This document shows, in pieces, positions 8,847 to 17,871 of a stretch of DNA of 35,971 nucleotides (within the stretch, counting starts at the first letter, position 1; each line of letters starts with the position of its first letter). The DNA lies in contig NZ_JAJQXW010000006.1 of NCBI RefSeq assembly GCF_021246445.1, positions 1 to 35,971 of the forward strand, written 5' to 3'. The position numbers were made by a program, and so were the translations under genes. Below the pieces are notes generated by a model. The model did not search any database and was not told the DNA's origin. It was given only the letters and a program-made list of their open reading frames with translations. The DNA is from Rhabdothermincola salaria (lineage in GTDB: Bacteria > Actinomycetota > Acidimicrobiia > Acidimicrobiales > Acidimicrobilacustridaceae).

Positions 8847-10406
8847 TCAGCTCCCTGCGTTGCCGAAGGCGGCGACGGTGTTGACGACGGCGGGGTCGGT
8901 GACCTTGAACAGCAGGTTCGGGTAGATGCCGAGCACGACGATCAGGGCCAGCATCGGCGTCCAGGCCACCCACTCGGCGGGCTGCACGTCGGTGATGTGG
9001 GGGTCGTCGGCGAATTCCTCGGTGGGTTCGCCGAACGCCACCCGCTGGTAGAGCCAGAGCAGGTAGGCGGCGGCGAGCACCGTGCCGAGGGCGGCGACGA
9101 CCATGTAGACCCGGAACAGCGCCTCGTTCAGGTCGCCGCCGGGGTTGTAGGCCGAGAGGATCGCCGGGAACTCGCCCCAGAAGCCGGCCAGGCCGGGCAG
9201 ACCGAGCGAGGCCATGGCGGAGAAGCCCAGGATCCAGCCCATGCGGGGAGCCTGCTTGAGCATCCCGCCGAGACGCCCGATCTCGAGGGTGTGGTAGCGC
9301 TCCTTGGTGGAGCCGGCCACGAAGAAGAGCATCCCGGTGATGAGGCCGTGGGCGACCATGCCGAAGATGGCCGCGTTGATGCCGAAGTCGGTGAGGGTGG
9401 CGATGCCGAGCATCACGAAGCCCATGTGGGCCACGGACGAGAAGGCGATGAGGCGCTTCATGTCGGTCTGGGCCAGACAGCACAGCGCCCCGTAGATGAT
9501 GCCGATGACGGCCAGCAACCCGATGAAGGGCGCCCACCGTTCGGCCGCTTCGGGCAGGATCGGCAGCGAGATGCGCACGAACCCGTACGTGCCGAGCTTC
9601 AGCAGCACCGCGGCCAGGATCACCGAGCCCACCGTGGGGGCCTGGGTGTGGGCGTCGGGCAGCCACGAGTGGAACGGGAACATGGGCACCTTGATGCCGA
9701 AGCCCATGAACATGCCACCGAAGATCCACAGGGCCGCACCGATGGAGATGCCCTCGGCGGCGGCCGGCAGCTGGGTCATGTCGAAGGTGTGGCGCATGAC
9801 GCCGTCGACCATGATCTCGTCGGAGAGGAAGTACAGCGCCATGAAGCTGACGATCATGAGCGCCGAGCCGAACAGCGTGTAGAGGAAGAACTTCATCGAC
9901 GCGTAGCGGCGCTTCTCGCCGCCCCACACGCCGATCATGAAGTACATCGGCAGCAGCACGACCTCGAAGAACACGAAGAACAAGATGAGGTCCTGGGCGG
10001 CGAACGTGCCGATCATGCCCGTCTCGAGGATGAGGATCAGTGCCAGGAACGCCTTGGGGTTGTGCGGCTCCGGGAAGTGGTTCCACGAGTACACGATGCA
10101 CAACGGCACCACCAGCATCGTGAGGGCGATGAGCGGCAGCGAGATGCCGTCCATGCCGACGATGTAGCGGCTGTTGATCACCGGGATCCACGCCTTGTCG
10201 ACGAAGAACTGCAGCGCTCCCGCGTCGTCGTAGTCGAAGTTGGTGAACAGCAGCACACCGACCAACGCCACCGCGAGGGAGGTGACGAGGGCGGTGACCT
10301 TGATGAGGTACTCGTCCTTCTTGGGGATGAGCATCACCACGGCCGCACCGACCAGCGGCAAGAACACCGCCAGGCTGAGGCCCCAACCGTTCAGGAAGTC
10401 TTTCAT
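8847..10406 (-). CDS. nuoM: Complex I subunit M, 11-gene cluster copy
   Basis: A 519-residue antiporter-like membrane subunit. Key residues are Glu148 in FFEVVLLPMY and Lys239 in GIKVPMFPFHSWLPDAH, the latter motif being diagnostic of NuoM. The C-terminal half contains GTYGFVRISLPILPEA. The ATG at 10406 has AGGAAA eight bases upstream. It lies 19 bases after nuoL and three bases before nuoN. The product has about 14 membrane helices. Confidence 0.96.
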   Translation of the reverse strand: MKDFLNGWGLSLAVFLPLVGAAVVMLIPKKDEYLIKVTALVTSLAVALVGVLLFTNFDYDDAGALQFFVDKAWIPVINSRYIVGMDGISLPLIALTMLVVPLCIVYSWNHFPEPHNPKAFLALILILETGMIGTFAAQDLILFFVFFEVVLLPMYFMIGVWGGEKRRYASMKFFLYTLFGSALMIVSFMALYFLSDEIMVDGVMRHTFDMTQLPAAAEGISIGAALWIFGGMFMGFGIKVPMFPFHSWLPDAHTQAPTVGSVILAAVLLKLGTYGFVRISLPILPEAAERWAPFIGLLAVIGIIYGALCCLAQTDMKRLIAFSSVAHMGFVMLGIATLTDFGINAAIFGMVAHGLITGMLFFVAGSTKERYHTLEIGRLGGMLKQAPRMGWILGFSAMASLGLPGLAGFWGEFPAILSAYNPGGDLNEALFRVYMVVAALGTVLAAAYLLWLYQRVAFGEPTEEFADDPHITDVQPAEWVAWTPMLALIVVLGIYPNLLFKVTDPAVVNTVAAFGNAGS

Positions 10407-10425
10407 CAGTGGCTTTCCTGGGTTC

Positions 10426-12630
10426 CTAGAGGACGAAGACGAAGACGCCGGCCAAGACCGTGGCAGCGGCGAAGAGGATGGCGCCGTACTGCTGGACCTT
10501 GCCGGTCTGCAGACGACGCAGGAGCTGGCCGGAGGCCTCGGAGGCCGTACCCGAACCGTTCACGAGGCCATCGACCACGAACTGGTCGACGCCGCGGTAG
10601 ACGACGCCGGAGGCCTTCCGGAAGACCGTCGCGGTGCCATCGACGATGCCGTCGATGACGTTCTGGTTGAACCAGTTCGCGGCCCGGGCCAGGGGGCCCT
10701 TGGTGTTGGCCGCGATGATGTCGGTGTAGAGGTGGTCGAGGTAGTACTTGTTCTCGAGGATGGTGTAGCCGCCCCGGGCCAGGCGACTGCGGGCCATGAG
10801 GCCGTGCGGGCCCAGGTTCTTCTCGTAGTACGCGTAGGCCGCGAAGAGCCCGGCGACCGCCAGCACGGTGGACAGCAGCGCCACCCAGGGCACGAAGCCC
10901 GAGTGCGCCACCGCGGGGAAGACGAAGTTCGGCTCGACGTAGTCCTCGAAGGGGTGGACGAACGCGCTGGGGAGCTCGAGGCCGAAGAAGTTCGCCGGGA
11001 AGTTGAAGAACCCGAAGGTCACCGAGGCGATGGCCAGGATGACGAGCGGCACGGTCATGACCCTCGGCGACTCGTGAGGCGTGCCGTGGCCCCGGTACTC
11101 GCCCCAGAAGGTCATCCAGTAGGCCCGGCCCATGTAGGCCGCCGTCATGAAGGCCGTGATGAAGCCCATGACGAGCATGAAGGTGTAGGCCTGCTCCTGC
11201 CCGACCGCGGCGCCGGCGAGGATCTCGTCCTTGGACCAGAACCCGGCGAAGGGGATGATGCCGGCGAGGGCCAGCGTGGCCAACAAGAACGTGATGTGAG
11301 TGGTCTTCATGTACTTGCGCAGGCCACCCATCTCACGCATGTCGAACGTGTGGTGGGCCGCATGGCTGACCGAGCCGGCACCGAGGAAGAGGCAGGCCTT
11401 GAAGAAGGCGTGGGTGAAGAGGTGGAACACGCCGGCCGTCCACGCCCCCACCCCGAGGGCCATGACCATGTAGCCCAGCTGGGAGATGGTCGAGTAGGCC
11501 AGGACCTTCTTGATGTCGTACTGCACGAAGGCGAGGACGCCGCCGATGATGGTGGTGAGCCCACCGATGAGGGCCACGTAGTGGAACGAGCTCGATCCGA
11601 TGGCCAGACCCGACCAGAACACCGGGTACAGGCGGGCGATGAGGTAGACGCCGGCGACCACCATGGTGGCGGCGTGGATGAGCGCAGACACCGGGGTGGG
11701 CCCGGCCATGGCATCGGGCAGCCAGGTGTGCAGCGGGAACTGGCCCGACTTCGAGGTGACACCGGCGAACAGGCACAGCGCACCCACGAGCAGCAGGGTG
11801 GTGTTGGCCCCCGGCGAGAGGGCGTACTCGTTGATGTGCAGCACCCCGAAGCTGGTGGCCCCGGCGGCGAAGAAGGTGATGGTGACGCCGATGATGAGGC
11901 CCATGTCGCCGACACGGTTGGTGAGGAAGGCCTTGAGGGCGGCGTCGGAGTTCTTCTTCTCCTCCCACCAGTGCCCGATGAGGGCGAACGAGCAGAGACC
12001 GACGAGCTCCCAGCCCACCAGCATCTGCAGCGTGTTCGAGCTGATGACGTAGAGCAGCATCGACGCGGTGAACAGCGACAGGAAGGCGTAGTAGTGGGTG
12101 AAGCGCCGATCGCCGCGCAGGTACTCGGTGGAGTAGATGTGCACCAGCAACGAGATGATGGTCACCGTCACCAGCATCATGGCGGTGAGCCCGTCGACCA
12201 GGGTGCCGGCCTTGAACTCGATGCCTCCGATCTGGAACCACGTGACCTCGGCGACCACCGGAGTGACGGCGGCCTCGGCCTTGCCCTCCCCGGCGGCGGC
12301 GGCGAGCTCGCCGGCGGCGCTCTCACCGGTGCCGGGGCCGATGGGCGTGACGACCGCGGCGGAGTGGCCCTCGGCGCCGGCCTCCGCTGGCGGAGGCAGC
12401 TCCACGCCCTGCAGCTCCGAGGAGGGCACCGAGGTCGGCGGGTCGTCGACCCGCTGGATCCACTGGCCGGCCACGACGAGCGACAGCAGCAGGCAGACGG
12501 AGACCGAGGCGATGCCGATGCCGGCAGTGGCCCTGGTGCCCAGACGCTTGCCGAAGAACAAGATGGCCACGAACGACACCGCCATGAGGGCGGGGAGGAT
12601 CCAGACCTGGTCGAGGAGATGGGGGATCAC
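10426..12630 (-). CDS. nuoL: Complex I subunit L, 11-gene cluster copy, with Ala/Glu-rich insert
   Basis: A 734-residue distal proton-pumping subunit with a long C-terminal lateral helix region. Conserved features are GWELVGLCSF with Glu208, TSKSGQFPLHTWLPDAM with Lys294, and SALIHAATMV. It is longer than usual (about 610-650). Much of the excess is an alanine/glutamate/proline-rich stretch at residues about 62-128, between the second hydrophobic segment and IGGIEFKAGTLVDGL, which is unlikely to be folded. GTG start at 12630, seven bases after nuoK. Confidence 0.96.
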   Translation of the reverse strand: MIPHLLDQVWILPALMAVSFVAILFFGKRLGTRATAGIGIASVSVCLLLSLVVAGQWIQRVDDPPTSVPSSELQGVELPPPAEAGAEGHSAAVVTPIGPGTGESAAGELAAAAGEGKAEAAVTPVVAEVTWFQIGGIEFKAGTLVDGLTAMMLVTVTIISLLVHIYSTEYLRGDRRFTHYYAFLSLFTASMLLYVISSNTLQMLVGWELVGLCSFALIGHWWEEKKNSDAALKAFLTNRVGDMGLIIGVTITFFAAGATSFGVLHINEYALSPGANTTLLLVGALCLFAGVTSKSGQFPLHTWLPDAMAGPTPVSALIHAATMVVAGVYLIARLYPVFWSGLAIGSSSFHYVALIGGLTTIIGGVLAFVQYDIKKVLAYSTISQLGYMVMALGVGAWTAGVFHLFTHAFFKACLFLGAGSVSHAAHHTFDMREMGGLRKYMKTTHITFLLATLALAGIIPFAGFWSKDEILAGAAVGQEQAYTFMLVMGFITAFMTAAYMGRAYWMTFWGEYRGHGTPHESPRVMTVPLVILAIASVTFGFFNFPANFFGLELPSAFVHPFEDYVEPNFVFPAVAHSGFVPWVALLSTVLAVAGLFAAYAYYEKNLGPHGLMARSRLARGGYTILENKYYLDHLYTDIIAANTKGPLARAANWFNQNVIDGIVDGTATVFRKASGVVYRGVDQFVVDGLVNGSGTASEASGQLLRRLQTGKVQQYGAILFAAATVLAGVFVFVL

Positions 12631-12637
12631 GGTCAGC

Positions 12638-12952
12638 TCAGCCCTTCAACAGATCGAGCTCGGTGACGTCGATGCTCTGTCGGTTGCGGTAGATCATCAT
12701 CACCATGGCCAGGCCGACGCCGACCTCGGCGGCGGCGATGGCGATCACGAACAGGGCGAAGACCTGGCCCGTCATGTTGGTGATGTCACCGGCGTGCCAC
12801 ATGGCCCCGAAGGCGACGAGGTTGATGTTGACGGCGTTGAGGATGAGCTCGATCGACATCAGGATCATCACGCCGTTGCGGCGGGCGAGCACCCCGTAGA
12901 CGCCGATGCAGAACAAGATCGCGCCGAGGAAGAGGAACTGGTTGACGAGCAT
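12638..12952 (-). CDS. nuoK: Complex I subunit K, 11-gene cluster copy
   Basis: A 104-residue, three-helix membrane subunit. The two conserved membrane glutamates are present: Glu35 in MSIELILNAVNIN and Glu76 in AAAEVGVGLAM. Together they form part of the proton path between NuoH/J and NuoN. ATG 12952, three bases after nuoJ. The length is normal for the family. Confidence 0.97.
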   Translation of the reverse strand: MLVNQFLFLGAILFCIGVYGVLARRNGVMILMSIELILNAVNINLVAFGAMWHAGDITNMTGQVFALFVIAIAAAEVGVGLAMVMMIYRNRQSIDVTELDLLKG

Positions 12953-12955
12953 GGG

Positions 12956-13465
12956 TCAGTCCCGCCTTGCCAGGACGATGGCCCCGACCAGGGCCACGAG
13001 CAGGAGCACCGAGATCACCCAGAAGGGGATCAAGAAGGTGGAGAAGATGGAGTCGCTGACCTCGGCGGTGCGCTGGACGGCGATGTCGCCGAACTCTCGG
13101 TCCTCGAAGCCGTCCCAGAGGGCGAAGCCGAGCAGGCCGGCGAGGATGACCCCGATGCCGGCGGCGACGGCCTTGGCCGGGCCCGGGTTGTCGAGGTCGT
13201 CGGTGCGGCCGATCTTGGAGCGGGTGAGCATGATGCCGAACAGGAACAGCACCATGATGGCGCCGAGGTAGACCAGCACCTGAGTGATGGCCACGAACTC
13301 GGCGGCCAACAAGATGTACTGGGCGGCCACGCCGGCGAGGACCAGCACCAGCCAGAGGGCGGCGTGCATGATGTTCTTGCTGGTGACCACGCGGATGGCC
13401 CCGAAGACCATCAGGGCGGCGATCACGTAGAACGCGATGTTCTGGGCGACGAGCAGGGCGAGCAT
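12956..13465 (-). CDS. nuoJ: Complex I subunit J, 11-gene cluster copy
   Basis: A 169-residue membrane subunit with five hydrophobic helices. It contains the conserved VYLGAIMVLFLFGIML segment, which carries the pi-bulge helix of NuoJ. ATG 13465-13463 overlaps the TGA of nuoI (ATGA), which fixes the start over longer upstream frames. Its partners are NuoA, NuoH and NuoK. The C-terminus ends shortly after the last helix. Confidence 0.95.
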   Translation of the reverse strand: MLALLVAQNIAFYVIAALMVFGAIRVVTSKNIMHAALWLVLVLAGVAAQYILLAAEFVAITQVLVYLGAIMVLFLFGIMLTRSKIGRTDDLDNPGPAKAVAAGIGVILAGLLGFALWDGFEDREFGDIAVQRTAEVSDSIFSTFLIPFWVISVLLLVALVGAIVLARRD

Positions 13466-13968
13466 CAGTCTCGAGGCACCTTCTTGACCTTGGCCTCGGA
13501 GCCGGCCTCGTAGGCGGGGAAGTCCGGGACGGTCTGCATCCACTGGCCCAAGCGGGTCTTGTCGTGGAGCAGGTCGGCGATGCGGACCTCGGAGTACTCG
13601 TACTCGGGGCTCCAGAAGAGGGCCTCGAAGGGGCAGACCTCGACGCAGATGCCGCAGTACATGCACAGGGCGAAGTCGATGTCGAAGCGGTCGAGGGCGT
13701 TCTTCTGGCGGGGCTTGCCGCCCTCACGGCGCGGAGGCGCGAGGTACTTGTGGGCCTCGATGAAGATGCACCAGTCGGGGCACTCGCGAGCGCACAGCAT
13801 GCACGCGGTGCAGTTCTCCTCCTTGAGCGAGATCACACCCCGCGCACGCGGCGCGGGGAGCTCCTTCTCGTGGGGGTAGAGCGTGGTCTGGGGGCCCGAG
13901 GTGAGGGTCTTGACCATCTCACCGAACGTGACACCGAGGCCCTTGATCAGACCTGGGACCTGAGGCAT
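13465..13968 (-). CDS. nuoI: Complex I subunit I (two 4Fe-4S clusters), 11-gene cluster copy
   Basis: A 167-residue peripheral-arm protein carrying clusters N6a and N6b. Two complete ligand sets are visible: Cys53, 56, 59 and 63 in [11 protein letters not shown], and Cys102, 105, 108 and 112 in [11 protein letters not shown]. It passes electrons to NuoB. In a complex without NuoEFG this would be the electron entry subunit. Start is ATG 13968, directly abutting the nuoH stop. It is shorter than the copy in the 14-gene set and has no histidine-rich tail. Confidence 0.97.
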   Translation of the reverse strand: MPQVPGLIKGLGVTFGEMVKTLTSGPQTTLYPHEKELPAPRARGVISLKEENCTACMLCARECPDWCIFIEAHKYLAPPRREGGKPRQKNALDRFDIDFALCMYCGICVEVCPFEALFWSPEYEYSEVRIADLLHDKTRLGQWMQTVPDFPAYEAGSEAKVKKVPRD

Positions 13969-15006
13969 CTAGAGCACCACCTTGAGCACGCCGGTCACGA
14001 GGATGTTCACGAGTGAGATGGGGATCAGCACCTTCCAGGCGAAGGACTGCAGCTGGTCCTCACGGAAGCGGGGGTAGGTGAAGCGGACCCAGAAGATGAT
14101 GAACGACACGAGCATCACCTTGGCGAACAGCACGATGGGCCCGAGGACGTAGTACCAGTCGCTCGAGGTCGAGAGCCACGGGACCGCCCAGCCACCGAGG
14201 AAGAGCACCGATGCGATCGCCGCGAAGGCGAAGGCGGTGGCGAACTCGGCGAGGAAGAACAACAGGAACCGGAAGCCCGAGTACTCGACCTGGTAGCCGC
14301 CGACGATCTCGGACTCGGCCACCGGCATGTCGAAGGGGGGCTGGGTGAGCTCGGCCTGCACGGCGGCGAGGAAGATCACGAACCCGACGAACTGGGTGAG
14401 GATGAACGGGTTGCCGATGCCGCCCCAGCCGAAGATCTCGCCGTCGGCCTGGGCGAACACGATGCCGTTGAGGCTGAGGGTGCCGGCCTGGATGACCACA
14501 CCGACGACCGCCAGCACGAGCGGGAGCTCGTAGGCGATGAGCTGCCCGGCGGCACGGAGCGCACCGATGAGGGAGTACTTGTTGGCCGAGGCCCAACCGG
14601 CCATCAGCACGCCGATGACCGACAGCGACGAGACCGCCAGCACGAAGAAGATGCCGGTGTCGAGGTCTTCGACGACGAGGTTCGGTGAGGCGGGGATGGC
14701 CACGTAGACGAGCAGCGTCGAGACGAGAACGACGATCGGTGCGGCCCGGAAGACGAACTTGTCGGCCCCGTTGGGCATGAGGTCCTCCTTCTGGAGGAAC
14801 TTCACGCCGTCGGCGAGCAGCTGCAGGGTGCCACGAGGGCCGGCTTCCTGAGGCCCGAGGCGGCTCTGCATCCAACTCATGACCTTGAAGAGGAAGACCA
14901 TGCCGAGGATGAGGGCGGTGGTGGGGACCACCGCGCTGACCACGAGGACCTTGATGACGGTCGACAGCCAGTAGGGCGGGTCGAACGCGGCGAGGAGGAG
15001 GGTCAT
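13969..15006 (-). CDS. nuoH: Complex I subunit H, 11-gene cluster copy
   Basis: A 345-residue membrane subunit forming the quinone cavity floor, with about eight helices. Conserved loops are SRLGPQEAGPRGTLQLLADGVKF-like at the N-terminus and ELTQPPFDMPVAESEIVGGY in the middle, the latter the acidic loop lining the quinone tunnel. The ATG at 15006 overlaps the nuoD stop (ATGA). RVRFTYPRFREDQL-like residues near the C-terminus are also typical (here WVRFTYPRFREDQLQ). Confidence 0.96.
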   Translation of the reverse strand: MTLLLAAFDPPYWLSTVIKVLVVSAVVPTTALILGMVFLFKVMSWMQSRLGPQEAGPRGTLQLLADGVKFLQKEDLMPNGADKFVFRAAPIVVLVSTLLVYVAIPASPNLVVEDLDTGIFFVLAVSSLSVIGVLMAGWASANKYSLIGALRAAGQLIAYELPLVLAVVGVVIQAGTLSLNGIVFAQADGEIFGWGGIGNPFILTQFVGFVIFLAAVQAELTQPPFDMPVAESEIVGGYQVEYSGFRFLLFFLAEFATAFAFAAIASVLFLGGWAVPWLSTSSDWYYVLGPIVLFAKVMLVSFIIFWVRFTYPRFREDQLQSFAWKVLIPISLVNILVTGVLKVVL

Positions 15007-16178
15007 CGGTCGATGTCACCCAGGATGAAGTAGAGGCTGCCGAGGATCGAGATGAGGTCGGGGACGTAGACGCCCCGGGCCACCCACGGCACGATGGAGA
15101 TGTTGTTGAACGAAGGCGTGCGGATCTTGACCCGGAACGGGACCAGGTCACCCTTGGAGACGACGTAGTAGCCCATGGCGCCGAGGGGGTTCTCGGTCTC
15201 GACGTACGCTTCGCCCTCGGGCACCTTGATGATGCGCGGCACCTTGGCCATGACCGGACCGCCGGGCAGCGAGTCGAGCAGCTGGTCGACGATGAGGGTG
15301 GCTTCGCGGGTCTCCTGCAGACGCACCCACGTGCGGGCGTAGCAGTCGCCGTCGGGGTGGGTCCAGACCTTCCAGTCGGCCTGGTCGTAGGCCAGCCCGG
15401 GCGGGCACGCGTCGCGCCGCAGGTCCCAGTCGACCCCCGAGCCGCGCAGGTTGGCGCCGGAGAGCCCGTAGCTGAGGGCGATGTCGGCGGGGATGATGCC
15501 GATGCCGCGGGTACGAGCCTGGAAGATCTCGTTGCCCATCATCAGGGTCTCGGTCTCGTCGCAGAAGGCTCGGAGGCGCGCCATGGCGGCCTTGGTCTCG
15601 GCGATCCAGCCCTTGGGCAGGTCGTCCTTGAGGCCGCCGATGCGGTCGAAGTTGGGATGGAAGCGACCGCCGGTGGCCGCCTCGATCTGGTTGAGCACGT
15701 GCTCGCGGTCACGGAAGGCGTAGAAGCCCATCGTCATGGCCCCGAGCTGCAGGCCGAAGTCGCCGAGGAACAGCGAGATGTTGGCGATGCGGGCCAGCTC
15801 GAAGAGGATGGTGCGGATGTGCTGGGCCTGCGGCGGGGCCTCGACCTCCATCAGCTTTTCGGCGGCGAGGATGAATGGCACCTCGTTGGCGAAGCTGCCG
15901 AGCCAGTCGATGCGGTTGATGAGGGCCGTGACCTGCGGGTAGGTGCGGACCTCGGTGAGCTTCTCGTAGCCGCGGTGCATGTAGCCCGGGATCGGTTCGG
16001 CGGTGATGATCTCCTCGCCGTCGAGCTTGGCGACGATGCGCAGGGTGCCGTGGGTGGCCGGGTGCTGCGGGCCCAGGTTGAGGGTCATGCCCTCGGTCTC
16101 GAGCTCGACGTTGACGCGGGCGTCGGCGGCCTGCGACGCGATGTAGGCGAGCTGGTCGCGCTCGCTGATGGCGGTCAT
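15003..16178 (-). CDS. nuoD: Complex I subunit D (quinone site), 11-gene cluster copy
   Basis: A 391-residue 49-kDa-type subunit forming the quinone-reduction site with NuoB. It contains [11 protein letters not shown] (34-44, with the quinone-site histidine), [10 protein letters not shown] (65-74) and VRTYPQ with the quinone-site tyrosine. Arg69 in the HRG motif matches bovine NDUFS2 Arg85, the residue methylated by NDUFAF7. The C-terminus ILGDIDR is the family ending. The ATG at 16178 overlaps nuoC by four bases. The other NuoD (30834-32171) has threonine at the arginine position. Confidence 0.97.
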   Translation of the reverse strand: MTAISERDQLAYIASQAADARVNVELETEGMTLNLGPQHPATHGTLRIVAKLDGEEIITAEPIPGYMHRGYEKLTEVRTYPQVTALINRIDWLGSFANEVPFILAAEKLMEVEAPPQAQHIRTILFELARIANISLFLGDFGLQLGAMTMGFYAFRDREHVLNQIEAATGGRFHPNFDRIGGLKDDLPKGWIAETKAAMARLRAFCDETETLMMGNEIFQARTRGIGIIPADIALSYGLSGANLRGSGVDWDLRRDACPPGLAYDQADWKVWTHPDGDCYARTWVRLQETREATLIVDQLLDSLPGGPVMAKVPRIIKVPEGEAYVETENPLGAMGYYVVSKGDLVPFRVKIRTPSFNNISIVPWVARGVYVPDLISILGSLYFILGDIDR

Positions 16179-16870
16179 TCGCCCTCTCCCTCGTCGTCGC
16201 CCTCACCGGGCAGCGGCTCCACGTCGACGATGCCCGGCCACGGACGCACCCGGCGGCTCAGCAGCGGGAAGTCCTTGCGCAGGGGGTGCCCCTGGAAGTC
16301 GGCCGGGAGGTACAGCTTGATCAGGTTGGGGTGCCCGTCGAAGGTGATGCCGAACATCTCGAAGCACTCGCGCTCGTGCCAGTTGGCCCCCCGGAAGTGC
16401 GGGGTCCAGCTGCCGATGCGCAGGTCGTCGTCGGCGATGTCGGCCTTGAGGTGCACGCCCATGCCGGCGGCGATGGAGTAGAGCCGGCCGATGACCTGGA
16501 AGCGGGTGTCGCCGCCGGCGTAGCCCTGCTGCAGGGGCCCGGGATCCTTGGGCTCGCCGCCGTGGACCGCCAGGTCCTCCTGGGCGTCCATGTCGCGCCC
16601 GTAGGGCGAGGGCAGCCAGTCGATGGCGGAGAGGTAGTCGAAGAAGTCGTAGCCCAGGGCCTTGAGCTCGGCCGCGGCCTGGGGCCAGGCGTCGCGGTCG
16701 ACGCGAACCCAGAGGTCGTCGAGAGGACGGATGTGGGAGCCGACGACGGCGTCGCCGAGGGCCGCGGTGATCTGGCCCAGGAGGGCCTCACGGGGCTCGT
16801 CGACGAGCGGCGCCTCTTCCTCGGGCGCCTCGGTCTCGGTGGACGTGTCAGCCGACGACAATCGGATCAC
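16175..16870 (-). CDS. nuoC: Complex I subunit C (30-kDa type), 11-gene cluster copy
   Basis: A 231-residue peripheral-arm structural subunit. The family signature [17 protein letters not shown] and [16 protein letters not shown] are present near the C-terminus. GTG 16870 lies inside nuoB, overlapping its end by 23 bases; the first 30 residues are acidic and not conserved, so a shorter start cannot be excluded. The C-terminus has a short acidic tail ([10 protein letters not shown]). It is a separate gene, not fused to nuoD as in E. coli. Confidence 0.93.
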   Translation of the reverse strand: MIRLSSADTSTETEAPEEEAPLVDEPREALLGQITAALGDAVVGSHIRPLDDLWVRVDRDAWPQAAAELKALGYDFFDYLSAIDWLPSPYGRDMDAQEDLAVHGGEPKDPGPLQQGYAGGDTRFQVIGRLYSIAAGMGVHLKADIADDDLRIGSWTPHFRGANWHERECFEMFGITFDGHPNLIKLYLPADFQGHPLRKDFPLLSRRVRPWPGIVDVEPLPGEGDDEGEGE

Positions 16871-17348
16871 CCTTCCAACGAGCGGACATGTCCTCGTTCA
16901 AGATGCGCTCCTGGAGCAGGACCACACCCTCGAGCAGGGCCTCGGGCCGAGGCGGGCAACCGGGGACGTAGACGTCGACGGGGATGATCTGGTCGACGCC
17001 CTTGGTCACCGAGTAGCTGTCCCAGTAGGGGCCCCCGCAGTTGGCGCACGATCCCATGGAGATGACGTACTTGGGGTCGGGCATCTGCTCGTAGAGGCGC
17101 AGCACGGCCGGCGAGAGCTTGTCGGTGACGGTGCCGGCGATGACGACGAGGTCGGCCTGCCGGGGCGTGGCCGGGAACGGGATGACGCCGAGGCGCATCA
17201 CGTCGTAGCGGGGAGAGGCGAAGGCGGCCCCCATCTCGATGGCGCAGCACGCCAGACCCCACTGGTACGCCCAGATGGAGTACTTGCGGCTCATGTTCAG
17301 GAGCTTGCCGATGGACTTCGGCATGCGTCCGCTCTCGACTAGGCCCAT
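16848..17348 (-). CDS. nuoB: Complex I subunit B (cluster N2), 11-gene cluster copy
   Basis: A 166-residue subunit holding the terminal 4Fe-4S cluster N2. The expected ligands are present: Cys34-Cys35 in GLACCAIEM, Cys101 in GSCANCGG and Cys131 in [11 protein letters not shown] 17348 overlaps the nuoA stop by ten bases; longer in-frame upstream starts would lie within nuoA and encode non-conserved sequence. With NuoD it forms the quinone pocket. Confidence 0.96.
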   Translation of the reverse strand: MGLVESGRMPKSIGKLLNMSRKYSIWAYQWGLACCAIEMGAAFASPRYDVMRLGVIPFPATPRQADLVVIAGTVTDKLSPAVLRLYEQMPDPKYVISMGSCANCGGPYWDSYSVTKGVDQIIPVDVYVPGCPPRPEALLEGVVLLQERILNEDMSARWKGDPIVVG

Positions 17349-17713
17349 CGGATGACCCCCTTGCGCCAGGCGTGGAGCAGGCCCAGGGCGAGCAGCACGA
17401 TGACCGAGCCCATGGCCACCAGGCCGAACCAGCCGTAGACCTCGAGACGGGTGGCCCACGGGAAGATGAACACCGCTTCGACGTCGAAGATGACGAACAT
17501 GAGGGCGAAGACGTAGTAGCGGATCTGGCTCTGCGACCAGGCGGTGCCCACGGCGTCGACGCCCGACTCGTAGGTCAGGTACTTCTGCTCCTGGGGGCGG
17601 GTCGGTCGCAGGATGCGACCGAGGCCCAGGAGCCCCGCGGCCAGACCGACGCCGACACCTGCGAAGATGGCGACCGTCAGGTACTGCCGCACGAAATCGG
17701 AGTACTCAGACAT
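17339..17713 (-). CDS. nuoA: Complex I subunit A, 11-gene cluster copy
   Basis: A 124-residue membrane subunit with three helices, first gene of the 11-gene cluster. The conserved [19 protein letters not shown] segment is present. In the loop after helix 1 the sequence is YESG (Ser50), where the other copy has YECG. The ATG at 17713 has no Shine-Dalgarno sequence, and a TAGGCT hexamer ends nine bases upstream, consistent with leaderless or near-leaderless expression. Confidence 0.95.
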   Translation of the reverse strand: MSEYSDFVRQYLTVAIFAGVGVGLAAGLLGLGRILRPTRPQEQKYLTYESGVDAVGTAWSQSQIRYYVFALMFVIFDVEAVFIFPWATRLEVYGWFGLVAMGSVIVLLALGLLHAWRKGVIRWA

Positions 17714-17722
17714 CGGCGGCTG

Positions 17723-17728
17723 AGCCTA
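17723..17728 (-). promoter_or_regulatory. Candidate -10 element for the 11-gene nuo cluster
   Basis: TAGGCT on the minus strand (TAnnnT type) ends nine bases before the nuoA ATG. This would place the transcript start within a few bases of the start codon. No clear -35 sequence is seen. The absence of a ribosome-binding site and the strong hairpin just upstream at 17836-17870 support a separate transcript starting here. Confidence 0.35.
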
Positions 17729-17835
17729 GTGAACGGCTGCACATGGCAGGAAATCCTCTGGTCAGGCGGGACGGGGAGCCACGAAGGCACCCCGCCGAGG
17801 GCGGATCGGGCGGGTTCGACACAGGGGGTGGGACG

Positions 17836-17870
17836 GCTCCGTCGCGCCCGGTGAAGGGGCGCGACGGGGC
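17836..17870 (-). terminator. Hairpin terminator ending the 14-gene nuo operon
   Basis: GTCGCGCCC (17841-17849) pairs perfectly with GGGCGCGAC (17857-17865) around a seven-base loop, and flanking bases extend the stem with one mismatch. It begins one base after the nuoN stop codon at 17872-17874. There is no T run. Its position between the two nuo gene sets makes it a likely operon boundary. Confidence 0.6.
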
Positions 17871-17871
17871 C

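Noticed and set aside
6084-10658. Plus-strand open frame of 1524 codons opposite the methyltransferase and nuoL/M/N
   Set aside because: It mirrors the reverse complement of conserved genes in a high-GC genome. Its product is a low-complexity run of His, Gly, Glu, Asp and Arg without domains.
10240-12666. Plus-strand open frame of 808 codons opposite nuoL
   Set aside because: Antisense shadow of nuoL with the same biased His/Glu/Gly/Arg composition and no recognisable domain.
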